The notes beneath the pieces were generated by a model. It saw nothing but the letters and a program-made list of their open reading frames with translations. It had not been told where the DNA came from and ran no database searches. Source: Haplomitrium mnioides (lineage: Eukaryota; Marchantiophyta; Haplomitriopsida; Calobryales). Taken from it: a stretch of 64,000 nucleotides of DNA. The position numbers and the translations under genes were made by a program. The stretch spans positions 20,522 to 84,521 of the forward strand of contig JBNGIS010020714.1 in assembly GCA_049999725.1 (NCBI GenBank), in the 5' to 3' direction. Shown here in pieces: positions 54,420 to 64,000 of the stretch (positions are counted from its first letter, which is position 1; each line of letters opens with the position of its first letter).

Positions 54420-54808
54420 TGTAAAAGAACTCAAGAATCAAATCCAAATGAGTAAGAATTCATAGTGAACTCTTATAGAGTTTTTCAACCAAAAGCAACT
54501 CAAAGTCCAAGCTAAGACTAAGAGTCCAAGCAAAAGCCAAGCAACAAAAGAACCTAAGTGATTCAAGAGGAACTCTAGAATGAGGAGTGGGGCTAAGAAG
54601 CCTTTCTATTTATATAAGAGGAGATGGTGTCATCCCTCTTTCTTCACTTACAAGTTACTTCAAATTTCAACCCTAAAAGTGACTCTCTACTAAAAGTGAC
54701 TTCAAAGGCAAGTAATCTTATCTCAACCTTAAAAGTGACTCTCTACCACTTCTTTCACTCCTCTTTATTTTCTTATGAATAGCACAACCTTATGCTTGTA
54801 CCATTACA
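54420..54808 (-). repeat. 5' LTR of P3
   Basis: The 389-bp LTR starts TGTAATGGTACAAGCATAAG and ends TTCTTTTACA on the minus strand, with TATAAATAG-type TATA and AGTCACTT repeats. Confidence 0.88.
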
Positions 54809-55606
54809 CATTTAATGGGAAGTAAGTTCTTGGCACATTTGAGAAATTGTTGTTCAATTACAAGCAATACTTTGAGGCTACAAACATTAGAGAAGATGGT
54901 TGAGGAATTCTATTTGGTATAAGTGAATTGGAAGAAGTGGCAAAAATTTGGTGAAGATACTAAATAGAGCAAGCTCAATGTGGATTTTTTTTTTCTCAAA
55001 TTGCTTCTTGGCAAAAGTTCAAAAAAGTAGTGAATTTAAGATTTAAGAATCTGAATGCTCTAAAAGTGGCAATAGATTGATTGGCAGAATTGAAGCAACT
55101 TAATACAGTGAGGAACTATGTCACACAATTTCAAAATATCATTATACAAATTCCTAATATAAGTGAGAGAGAAGTTTTAGATCATTTTGTTTGAGTATTG
55201 AAGCCTCACACTAGAATAGAAGTGACAATGAGAGAGTCCTCTCAACTGGAAGAAGCAATGCACATGGCTCAACAATACAACTCACTATTGACGACTATCA
55301 AAGCTACACCACGTCCACAACAAGTTTTATCAAAAATTATTGTGTTATCAAATGAGGTTGTATCTATAGAGATTGATGCATCGCAAAGAGTGGCACTCAC
55401 CAATATAGAGTGTGAGTGGCTACGCCAAAGTGGAGGATGTTTTTAGTGTTGACAACTTGGTCATATGATTGCAAATTGTCTATGTTGCCAAGGTCGACCA
55501 TGTGCTCTTATTCAAGTAGCAATTTTTGAAGATAAAAATCAAAGAAACAATAGATCTCAGTAAAAACAGCCAAACGATTCGTTGAGAGCTTGATTGGTTC
55601 CAATAG
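54809..55606 (+). pseudogene. Family P/R gag relic (R3), cut on both sides
   Basis: It is collinear with the gag at 56054 from the YDGK segment onward: NFLFNYEQYFEATN-like text, KPHTRIEVTMRESSQLEEAM, LRQSGGC and a degraded knuckle (QLGHMIANCLCC) near 55445. It is followed directly by LTR P4, which inserted into it at GGTTCCAATAG. Confidence 0.78.
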
Positions 55607-56022
55607 TGTAATAGTACAAGCATCAGGTTGTGTTATTTGGAGAAAAATAAAGAGGAGTTAAGGATGTGATAGAAGGTTAATTCTATAGTTCATAGAATGC
55701 TACTTGCCTTTGAGGTTAGTCTTAGAGTTTTAGGGTTGAAATTTGAAATAAGTTCTAAGTGATCAATTTAAGGTTGAAATTGGAAGTGACTTGTAAGTAA
55801 AGAAAGAGGGACAACACCTTCTTCTCTTGTATAAATAGAGAGTCTCCATAGTCTCACTCTTCATTCTAGAGTTTCTCTTAATTCGGATTGGCTCTTTGGT
55901 TGCTTGGCTTTGGCTAGCACTCTTGGCTTTTTGTTTGCTTATTGGTCTTAAGTTGTGTAACTCTATTAGAGTTATCTTGAAGTTGTCACTCACTTGGAAG
56001 TTGGTTTTTGAGTTCTTTTATA
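55607..56022 (+). repeat. 5' LTR of R2 (family P, P4)
   Basis: The 416-bp LTR opens TGTAATAGTACAAGCATCAG and ends TTCTTTTATA, the terminal CA being lost. It contains TATAAATAGAGAG near 55832. Confidence 0.85.
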
Positions 56023-56042
56023 TTAGTATCAGAGCCACAGTT
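56023..56042 (+). other. Primer-binding site of R2 (tRNA-Met type)
   Basis: TTAGTATCAGAGCCACAG lies directly after the LTR. The core TATCAGAGCCA matches the classic plant initiator tRNA-Met primer site, the clearest example here. Confidence 0.85.
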
Positions 56043-56053
56043 CTTTTTGGTGG

Positions 56054-56950
56054 AATGGAGCATCAAGAAGCAAGTATTCAAACAATGCAACTACAAATTG
56101 AACACCTTTCGTGCCTTGTAGAAGTTCAAATGCAAATGGAGAAGAGGGCAAAGTTTCAAGAAGAAGAAAATCATATGCGGTTTTCCAAACCAAAAACATA
56201 TGATGGGAAGATGATACTTGACGCATTTAAGAATTTCTTGTTCAATTATGAGCAATATTTTGAGGCTACAAACATAATAGAAGATGGTCAAAAAATTCTA
56301 TCTGCTACAAGTCAATTGGAAGGAGTAGCAAAACCTTGGGGGAGATATCAAATTGAGCAAGCTAAATGTGGATTTGTTGCTCCAATTGCTTCTTGGCAAG
56401 AGTTCAGAAAAGTGGTGAATTTAAGATTTAGGGTTCTAAATGCTCCAAATGTGGCAAGAGATCGATTGGCAGAAGTGAAGCAACTTGGTACAGTAAGGAG
56501 CTATGTCATACAATTTCACATTATCAATATGCAAATTCCTAATATATGTGAATGAGAAGCTTTAGATTGCTTTCTTTGAGGATTGAAGACTTGCACTAGA
56601 ATGGAAGTGACAATGAGAGAGCCTTCTCAACTATAAAAAGCAATGCGTATTGCTAAACGATATGACTCACTACTAGTGACTATCAAAGCTAGACCACACC
56701 CACAACAAGCTTTGCTAAATGTTCATGTGCCACAAAATGAAGTTGTATCTATGGAGATTAATGCGGCAAAAAGATTGGCACTTACCAATGTAGAACATGA
56801 GCGCCTACGCCAAAGTGGAGGATGTTGTTATTATCAACAATTTGGTTATATGATTGCAAACTGCTCACATTGCCAAGGTGGAATATGCACTCTTATTCAA
56901 GTCACCATTGTTGAAGAAGAAAATGAGAAAAATTTGGTCACCACTTACAA
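56054..56950 (+). pseudogene. R2 gag, best family P/R copy
   Basis: Start ATG 56054 (MEHQEASIQTMQLQIEHLSC). A coiled N-terminus, then a capsid region with KPKTYDGKMILDAFKNFLFN, APIASWQEFRKVVNLRF and NVARDRLAEVKQLGTV. One TGA (56553-56555) and a few later stops. The zinc knuckle (about 56820-56865) reads GCCYYQQFGYMIANC, with the zinc-binding His changed to Tyr. Confidence 0.85.
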
Positions 56951-56959
56951 ATTTGTTTG

Positions 56960-57524
56960 GCAATCATGTTAAGTTTCAATAGACTGCCTTAGAGTAAGCA
57001 GCATTTTTGCATCTCAATGATGCAGTCTCTTCTTGTCTTATTCTACATCCATATGATCCAAATGCACATTGTATAGTTGATTTTGATGCTTCTTGTTTTG
57101 TTGTTGGAGTAGTTTTGCAACAAGAAATTGAGGATGGACTTCATCCAATTGCCTTCATGTCACGCCGATTAAATGTAATGGAGAGAAATTATTCTACAAG
57201 AGATTGAGAGCAATTTGCAATGGTTTATGCTACCAATGTATGGGAGACACTATCGGGAAGACCTTTGCTTATACTCACAAATCACAAGCCATTGTTACAA
57301 GTAATCCATTTAAAAATATGATAAGACCGATAGGAAGATCAATTGCAACACTTCAACATCAAGATAGAATACAAGTCTCAAAGGTTCCACACCATTCCTT
57401 ATGCATTGTCACAAATGCTAGATTATCGATGGAAGGGGTTAACATTAATATATTACATTTGGATGAGGCAACTAGTGGGAGTTATCGCTTGAAGCTACAA
57501 GAAGATGCTTTTTTAGTCTTGTAA
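56960..57524 (+). pseudogene. R2 RNase H relic
   Basis: It contains HCIVDFDASCFVVGVVLQQE and HPIAFMSRRLNVMERNY, then a TGA replacing Arg and LTNHKPLL in a shifted frame, followed by the linker to integrase. Confidence 0.82.
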
Positions 57525-57530
57525 CAACAT

Positions 57531-57960
57531 GATTGGTGAGTGCACAATAAAGTTGAGAGGTGGGTTGAACTATGGATGCAATTAAAAATATACAACAAAC
57601 TCTACAAAGTCTACAAAGTGTAAGTACTCAATACAAAATATCTTTGAGATTCTCAACTCTTTACTCCAAATATTCTCATATAAAACACTCTTACTTTCAA
57701 CACACTTCTCACTCTAGAGAAAACTCCTCCTCAAGTGCTTTTTCTCTATTGAGTCTTTAAAGTAGCTCCTCCAAGAGCTTTTCCAATTGTCTCTCCAAGA
57801 ATGAACTCTCAAGTGTAAAATGAAAGGTCTTTTTCTTCTCTCCTTCTCCTACTCCCTATATATTAGTCTAGATAGTTACTAGGAGTACAAATAAATATTC
57901 TCTCATTCTAAGTAAAGAATACATGGTAATTATCTCTCCAAATATTAAATCCTAAAGACA
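57531..57960 (-). repeat. Family S LTR-like sequence, inverted copy
   Basis: It is the reverse complement of 51135-51490, for example TCAACTCTTTACTCCAAAT near 57648. It abuts the R2 RNase H/linker region. Ends are approximate. Confidence 0.5.
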
Positions 57961-58279
57961 CTCCTAAAGTATCTCTCTTTCTCATTTTCTTCTTGAAGAA
58001 CAATCTTCTTATTTGGAGCTTCTCTTGTCAAAGAATCTCAACAATTGATCTATTTCTCTTATGCTTTGTCTTTGTACTTCCAAACAATTACTAAGATGAT
58101 ATTTTGAGATTCTCCCAAAGAACAGGTTAGAGAACGAATCGACTTTTCTTCTCTTTAGTTTATTCTAAAAGATTCTCTATGAAATCCTTTATACTTATTC
58201 AATTTTCTTATACTATACCTTATTGAAAAGACTATAAAATAAACTTTCTACTTATATAATAATACTTTTACTTTCTATT
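57961..58279. other. AT-rich unassigned sequence
   Basis: No ORF, RNA gene or clear repeat is seen. It may be the remainder of the family S LTR. Confidence 0.4.
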
Positions 58280-58870
58280 CCTTAGATGCTCTCTATTTTG
58301 ACTTTTCTACAAAGCATTGTTGTAGCTTTGACCGGTTATAACTTCCCATTTATAAGATCATTTCAAATCCATAAATTTCAACTATCTACCTTAGAAGAAA
58401 TTTTATATAATACTATTAAATATCAGCTCCTTAACATTTCTAATGAGATTAAAATTTACTATGTACTCAACTATACACATATTGGAAAAAAACCGACCAA
58501 ATCTAAGTTTCCACTGATGATTTCTAAGTCTTCTCCATGCTTCATCACAATGCATCTCATTATATCATAATGGTCCAACCAAATCAAAATTCTCTCAAAC
58601 CCATTTGATGCCTTCACATATCCTACTATTTTGTTTGAGAATAATTTGGCATGTGTTGAGCAAGTTTCATAGAGATTTATCAAAAGAGATCGTATCAAAC
58701 ACATTGCACCAAAATTATTTTAGACTCACAAGCAACACTATGAGACTATAATTGTGCAAGTTGTTGTTGGAAACAAAAATCAAGATGATTTATTTATGAT
58801 TACGTTGATTTCAACATTTCATCAAATATATTGCGATGGCATTGGACAATGTTGACTATCGCATTAACGT
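58280..58870 (+). pseudogene. Ty1-copia pol C-terminal (RNase H) relic
   Basis: With stops, the frame reads PTILFENNLACVEQVS, FIKRDRIKHIAPKLF and VVGNKNQDDLFM, the order and wording of the C-terminal RNase H of plant Ty1-copia elements (peptides resembling PT.L.EDN.AC, GD..KHI.PK.F, N.ADL.TK). The N-terminal portion from 58286 is only weakly recognisable. Confidence 0.65.
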
Positions 58871-59230
58871 CTATTTGATCTTTTATCAGTATTTGATTTT
58901 TATTTTATGCACATTGTTCACAAATTTTGGTGGTTGTACCCTTTACTTTGTAGGAGTATGAGAAGGTTTTAATGAAGCAACAACTTTATCTTGCATGGGA
59001 CACTATATAACATTGTTGAAGTTTATATTCTCTCTTATTACTTGTATATATGGTTGTAGAATTTCATATTATATTATAACCAAAGAGGAGTGTGAAGATA
59101 AAACGAACATCTTAGTAATACACTAATCTAAGATTATTAGTAATTTTAGTTAGTTTAATTCATGATTAAGATAATAATCATAACTACCTTATATATCTCT
59201 ATTGCATGATATAGAGAGACGAGAGAGATA
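58871..59230 (+). repeat. Probable copia 3' region: polypurine tract and LTR start
   Basis: AACCAAAGAGGAG at about 59079-59091 resembles a polypurine tract and is followed by TGTGAAGATAAAACG, a plausible LTR start downstream of the copia relic. The LTR end and partner were not found. Confidence 0.4.
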
Positions 59231-60060
59231 AAGAGTTGAGAAGAAGTTAGTTAAGATTGCAAGGAGAATTTTGATTCATATATTGAAAAAGGAAATAATT
59301 GCTCAAAAAAAGGTTGCTGCTTAATACAATTGAATGGTTGCATTGTAAGCATATATATAGTCTAACATGCACATTCTTGTTGGTGAGCATGTGTTGAGCC
59401 AAAAGCTCCAAGAAGTTATAATTTAGACATGTGATTTGGAAAGACCCCCGATTCTTCATCAATAGCTTCAAAAGATTGAAATTCTCCACACCAATGGTTA
59501 TAGTCTCTTAATGCACTTGACATCTTTGGATTGCTGCCTCCCTTTTTTTGTTTTGTTCTCCTTAGAAATGGTATAAAAATCCAATTGTTCTCTATCTAGG
59601 AATGTTCTCATTCCCTTATACTTTGGCCACTTTGTTATCGACACCGATACTTCTTGACACTACGGCTTAGGCTCCTCTTTAGACCCACCATCCATCAAAG
59701 AAGATGAAATTGTTTGAGCCAGACTTGGTAAAAAAGAAGGTGGAGGTGAAGATTTGCTTCGTAAAAGGCTGATAGGTGTTGGCTTCTTTTTTTTTCTCAC
59801 TTGGTGGTTTTCTTGTTGAGCCTTATGCTAGCTTGGTTGCCTTTTGCTTTGTCCTACTAGATGATCTACTTGTTGCTTTACAAGCAAAAGCATTGGTTTT
59901 TTGGTGCAGGGTGCATTGTACTACTGTCAAGCCTCGCTTGACCTTCAAAAATTTCAAAGAAAATGCTTGCTTGATGAATTCTTGTTCTACACACTTCACA
60001 TCAAGGTATTTGGCAACAAAATTAGACAAATTTTGCACTCTGTGAAGAAAAATGTAATTG
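59231..60060 (-). pseudogene. Unrecognised coding-like relic
   Basis: The minus strand has a tract from about 60038 to 59560 interrupted by only two stops, rich in Lys/Ser/Pro (KKKKPTPISLLRSKSSPPPS), then MENFNLLKLLMKNR in another frame (59489-59247). It looks like a decayed protein, possibly from a transposon, but I recognise no domain. Confidence 0.25.
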
Positions 60061-61159
60061 AAAAAAATATCAAGCGAACCTAGATGACGGAGTCCCTATG
60101 CATTTTGACTCTATAATAACTAGCACATCTAGACTCAAGAGTTCAAGAGCATATGGACTCATAAGTCTATGCGTGTATGGATTTGGAAGTCAAAATACGC
60201 TTAGTCTAGTATTGAACTCTTTTCTTGATGTGTACATAGACTCTCATGATTTTTGCTAATAGAACGCTAAGCAAGTGCTAGTTTAAACCAAGAACAGCTA
60301 CCGAGTTTTTATTTCATTTCACACTCAAGAAAATTGATTTTCAAGTTTAAACTTTAAAGTTAAAAATTTTTGAAATTTGTGAACTTTTTTACAAAAATAT
60401 TTTAGCTTGCACTTTTTTTAATTCATGTGCTCATAGTATTCCAAAAGAAATTGTATCACATCTTTCACAAAAAATATGATTTTAAAAATATTATATTTAA
60501 ATAAAACAAGCATTGAGAGACATAATATTTACGAAACATATTAAAACTTCACTAATAATATTTTGATGTTTTAGCAATACTCAAAGGATTTTAAACTTAT
60601 CAAAACCTACGATATTTACTAAAATATATTAAAAGAAAAGACAATGCTTAGACAAGCACTGACATCTTTATCTATATACAATCTTCTAACATGTGCTTTT
60701 AACTTCCAAGTATCTAAGAAAAAGATGAAAACAAAAAAAGAACAATTATGCTTGTAGAGAGTTGCGTAGGTTTGTCTTCTAAACATGATCTCTTTCAATC
60801 AAAATGAAACATGGACTCCTATGCTTGCATACACTCAATCTCTCATATATTCTAATGTATGCTCTTACAAGATCAAAACAAAACAAACACAATCTTGTGT
60901 GCTAACACTCTATCTCTAAAAAAATTATTCATTCAAACAAAGATATCCATGTTAACATGGACTTCAAAGCAAACATCTTCACCCCAAAAGATGAAACCAT
61001 GTTGAAAATATCATCTTCTGAAAAGGGATCTTAATCATCATGCTTGCATTCCTTCAGGTTATAACCATAGGGAATATCCACAATGGCAAAAGTGAAATCT
61101 CTTGGTTTCACTAATTCCTTGAGCTTTGTAGCATTAGACTATCTGACTTGGTTAAATGC
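60061..61159. other. AT-rich sequence with nothing assigned
   Basis: No ORF above background, RNA gene or defined repeat is seen. There are scattered A/T runs. Confidence 0.5.
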
Positions 61160-61810
61160 CACGTTCGGTCGAGCGGGATTTCCTTGCTATTTGCAATCCA
61201 ATGGCAACATAAGCCAGTGGGCATGTAAGAACACCTTGTCGATGCATAAGAAATGCCCTTGAAATCCACGCAATGATGTCTGGTCAAAGGCCGTGAAACA
61301 CAACCCATAGTTGCTAAATACGATCCAATGTTTTGAGATGTTCTAATGAAGGTTTTGAGACATCTTGCCAGTGGGAAATGACTTTCAATCTAGTAGCAAC
61401 ATTAGTTAGCAAGCAAATGAGAGCACCTTGTCAATGCTTCATAAATGCCATCAAGGAGCATGCAAAGATGTCTAGTCAAAGGCCACAAAATGCAATCTAA
61501 GGAGGTGAAACACGGTTCAAGGATTTGAGACGTCCGGACCCTAAACGTGTTCCCTATGGGAAACGATTTCCAATGAGTGATTGGGTTTTCACCGCTACCT
61601 ACAATCCAATGGACGCCCAAGAACACTTTATAGAAGCTTGAAAAATGCAACTAAAGGGTGCACGAGTAAGCCTAGTTGACAAGTAGTTAAGGGCTAAGAG
61701 TCGTGGTCCAAGGTTTTGAGATGTTTGGACCATGGTTTCTGGATGTCTCGCTTGTGGAAAACAATACGAAATCAGCCAATGGGTTTTGCTTACCTACTCG
61801 TGATCCAACA
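61160..61810. repeat. Diverged tandem repeat, period about 205 bp, three or more units
   Basis: Recurring anchors, in order, are CAATCCAATGG-type sequence, AGAACACCTTGTCRATGC, ATGTCTRGTCAAAGGCC and TTTTGAGAYGT, followed by GTGGGAAAYGA. CAATCCAATGG occurs at about 61193 and 61610, roughly two periods apart; the middle unit is diverged there. The base composition is less AT-rich than its surroundings. Confidence 0.6.
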
Positions 61811-62030
61811 ACCACCAATCACGCACACAAACCCCGATCATATCCTTGCTTGACGTGGGATGAAACCTCGTTGCAACGATCAAAGGTAGGTAACCAATGG
61901 TCTCGGGTGGCCGAATGTAGTCTAGGGTGGGAGACCTCCGATCTATGGTGGCACGACGTCTCGCATCCGGGTGACGCTCCAAAAAGAGAGTGACCAAGAG
62001 AGGCCACTTCTTTGAACTATCAATATGCTA
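61811..62030. other. GC-richer unassigned patch
   Basis: It contains CGTCTCGCATCCGGGTGACG and similar CpG-bearing sequence unlike the AT-rich flanks. Open frames on both strands are short and unrecognised. Confidence 0.4.
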
Positions 62031-62940
62031 CTCAAAACAACAACCTTCTTTTGGTGCAAAAAAATTGTTGTTTTTATTCAAGCTCAAAAAATAAAGAAAA
62101 CAAGAGCATTTTTTTTAATAAAACTACATGAGTTTTTTTGGTTTATTTTTGGCAGTTTTAGCAGACTCAATAGATTAAGAAGCATATTAATTATGCAAAT
62201 TTGAATGATATTATTAGTTTTGTGAAAATATTTAAAATCTTGAAATTAATTAAAAGTATAAAAATTTATGGAGAAAACAACCCTTCAAAGTCACGTAATG
62301 TTCTATTGAGCACTATAGCCATCAAATTAGAGTTGCTTCTCAAGTTTACGCAGGTTGAGAAGACCCTCAAAGAAAGAGCATGATTGAATATTAATGCACC
62401 AACAACATGCACACCCACAAAACAATCTTTATCGATGTTTTTTGGTGGTGAAAGCAAGTGTATAATTGTTTTTTTCTTTTGATCCATTCTATAGATCACA
62501 AGATTCAAGTATTTTTGACCATAGGCATAATATTTTCTTCGATGGTTTGTCAACTTTGTTCTTTCTTTTATTTGTTGGTCACAGTGAAGAAATATCTGGT
62601 GATTATATTTGACTCCATTGTTCTAATACACCAAAAATACATCAACAATTATGTAAAATATATCTTGATGTTGAAATTTTAAAAAGATAACCTCATGTGC
62701 AAAGAGTATTCAAAACAACATCAACAAATGTTTCAAACACAAAGGGTCAAAACTAAAAACAATAATTCAAAGTCTTGTTTTTACTCTTTAAATGTATAAG
62801 ATTTTCTAACAACCATAACAACAATTACGTGACCATAGAGCAACAAACACCACTTGTACGTCTTTGAATAAATAGGCCTAAGAAATTTAACAAGAGAAAA
62901 AAAAATTTACATCGGTTGATTTACAAACTGGAACTACAAT
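62031..62940. other. AT-rich sequence with nothing assigned
   Basis: Only short random-looking ORFs and T-runs are seen. Confidence 0.5.
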
Positions 62941-62949
62941 TCCTATCCT

Positions 62950-63112
62950 AGCTTTGACTCTAAAAGCACATAAGATTCAAAGAAAGAATAACAAAACCTA
63001 TGAGTGTATAGGATCCAAAACAACAACATCAATTATTTGGTTTGCTTTGACGATAGTCTTGTCTAGAGTTGAAAGAAACAAGAACAAAATCTATGCGTGC
63101 ATGAGGTCACAG

Positions 63113-63143
<31 letters not shown>

Positions 63144-63240
63144 CTCTTGATCTTGTTTATCTCAGGTTGAACATTGGATTGAAAGAAACAATAGAAAAAC
63201 CTCGTAAACACATAATGCAAGAAGAACAATTTCTATATTG
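62950..63240. repeat. Degenerate tandem repeat, period about 100 bp, with (CAA)n
   Basis: Three similar blocks (GAAAGAAACAAGAACAAAAT and variants) occur near 62980, 63070 and 63180, each followed by a CTATG/CGTAAACACAT-like stretch. A (CAA)n microsatellite of about 30 bp lies at 63111-63142. Confidence 0.5.
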
Positions 63241-64000
63241 TCTTTGACTCTCCTCATGATTTGGATTCAAACTAATTGTAACAAACCCTTTGCAAACATA
63301 GAGTTGTACCTAGTAGTTTCAACTCTTATGTTTTTTTTTTTATTCCAACTTTGTTTAAGAAACAAATCAATAACAACAAAATCTAAGACGCTCTTAGGGT
63401 AGCAAAGATTTACATATCCAAAACTAAGCTTTGACTTTGGTAAAAGGAGCATCATAATAACCATTGGTTTCAAAGGGAAAGAAATTTGTTGCCTTTTTCG
63501 GACTCCATGATAGATTTTCCCACAACAATTTAATTTCTTTGCAAGTTTCACAAATAGAAAATCTATTATGCTTTGGAATTTTAATATTTGGAAATTTGTT
63601 CTCCAATATTTTGTAAAACTAGAAAATCTCATAATGTAATCGAGATATTTCTCTTTCAAATAAGTTGTATAATGATCAGAAACTTATCATTTTGTAACAT
63701 TATCTAGCAAATTACAAACTTTGTGAGTGGGTATTCTCTCAAAGCGTCCTTGAAAACAATTGTCCATTCATTCACACATGAATACTCCTTTGGCAGATAA
63801 TTTGCTATTTCTAAAAATACCTCTAAGACTTGCATTCTTGATATTTTTAATCCTTTGGATTCTATCATTCCTTACAAATAATATTAGCTTGAAGGCTCTT
63901 CTACAAACAACAGTACCAACAAGAAAAGTAAATCTATTGTTAAGATTGGAGTCTTTTCTTGGTATTCCTCACTACAAGGTAATATCTTGATTCTTCATGC
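63241..64000. other. AT-rich sequence with nothing firmly assigned
   Basis: The minus strand has a 130-codon open frame (63659-63267) and an overlapping one with ICETCKEIK. Neither can be tied to a family with confidence. Confidence 0.4.

Larger units (their letters stand above)
52388..54808 (-). mobile_element. P3: truncated family P chromovirus
   Basis: It has a 5' LTR at 54420-54808 and a partial 3' LTR at 52388-52615. Between them lie an RNase H tail (about 54240-54110), integrase zinc domain (54022-53822), core (53592-53266) and C-terminus/chromodomain (53073-52684). Gag, protease and RT are deleted. The primer site inside the 5' LTR reads TTTGTATCAGAGCTACGG. Confidence 0.85.
55607..57530 (+). 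mobile_element. R2: family P/R chromovirus lacking RT and integrase
   Basis: The 5' LTR, primer site and nearly complete gag join near 56950 directly to RNase H, deleting protease and RT. The element continues to the ...HLDEATSGSYRLKLQE segment and ends in family S LTR sequence. No 3' LTR is seen. Confidence 0.8.

Noticed and set aside
59776-60045. 89-codon plus-strand ORF
   Set aside because: Composition is what one expects opposite the Lys/Ser-rich minus-strand tract. No domain and no conserved copy.
61160-61810. CRISPR-like spaced repeats
   Set aside because: Units are ~205 bp, diverged throughout and in a plant nuclear context; there are no short identical repeats with unique spacers.
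63267-63659. 130-codon minus-strand ORF and an overlapping frame with ICETCKEIK
   Set aside because: The Cys pair loosely recalls a copia pre-integrase motif, but nothing else in the frame fits. Treated as unassigned.
1-64000. tRNA, rRNA or other structured RNA genes
   Set aside because: No cloverleaf with A/B boxes or conserved rRNA stretch was recognised. The tRNA-like sequences present are retroelement primer sites.

Overview
This window looks like a transposon-dominated stretch of a land-plant nuclear genome. The evidence is Ty3 chromoviruses with C-terminal chromodomains and tRNA-Met-type primer sites, plant LINE ORF1 proteins (DUF4283 plus a CCHC knuckle), a plant-type VPS3 gene with GT-AG introns, and a Ty1-copia relic. 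The species cannot be read from the sequence. Nested insertions and a possible very long intron suggest a large-genome plant. Nearly every transposon ORF carries stop codons or frameshifts.

Layout. (1) 1-17,960 is a mosaic of non-LTR retrotransposon pieces from three families. X elements (copies A-D) carry only ORF1 and end in a poly-A tail. Y is a plant LINE represented by the 3' part of ORF2 plus its 3' UTR. Z is an endonuclease-plus-RT LINE, mostly on the minus strand, whose 3' end runs into AATAG/GA microsatellite. Most junctions between pieces carry a (GA)n tract. (2) 18,137-21,428 is the only host-gene island, all on the minus strand: a small two-exon gene resembling the CST telomere subunit TEN1, then the first three recognisable exons of VPS3 (CORVET subunit). 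The last third of VPS3 is not found; its place is taken by LINE debris. (3) 21,780-57,960 is a nest of Ty3 chromoviruses. Family Q has LTRs of about 550-570 bp, four G-box/ABRE-like repeats per intact LTR and two unusual leader ORFs. Family P/R has LTRs of about 390-440 bp and the tRNA-Met primer site. Family S is a third gag/LTR family. Perfect or transition-degraded 5-bp target duplications order several events: P5 was hit by Q1 and P2; R1 was hit by Q4 and S; Q3 was hit by solo LTR P6 and by an unclassified 1.7-kb insert. (4) 58,280-64,000 is AT-rich debris: a copia RNase H relic and probable LTR, a tandem array with a period near 205 bp, a (CAA)n microsatellite and unassigned sequence.

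The host genes act in endosome-to-vacuole tethering (VPS3) and probably telomere replication (TEN1-like); they are neighbours with no evident functional link. The rest is selfish DNA. The most interesting material is the ORF1-only half-LINEs with conserved paired 3' hairpins, the conserved Q leader ORFs, the ABRE-like arrays in the Q LTRs and a fold-back scar inside Q1.
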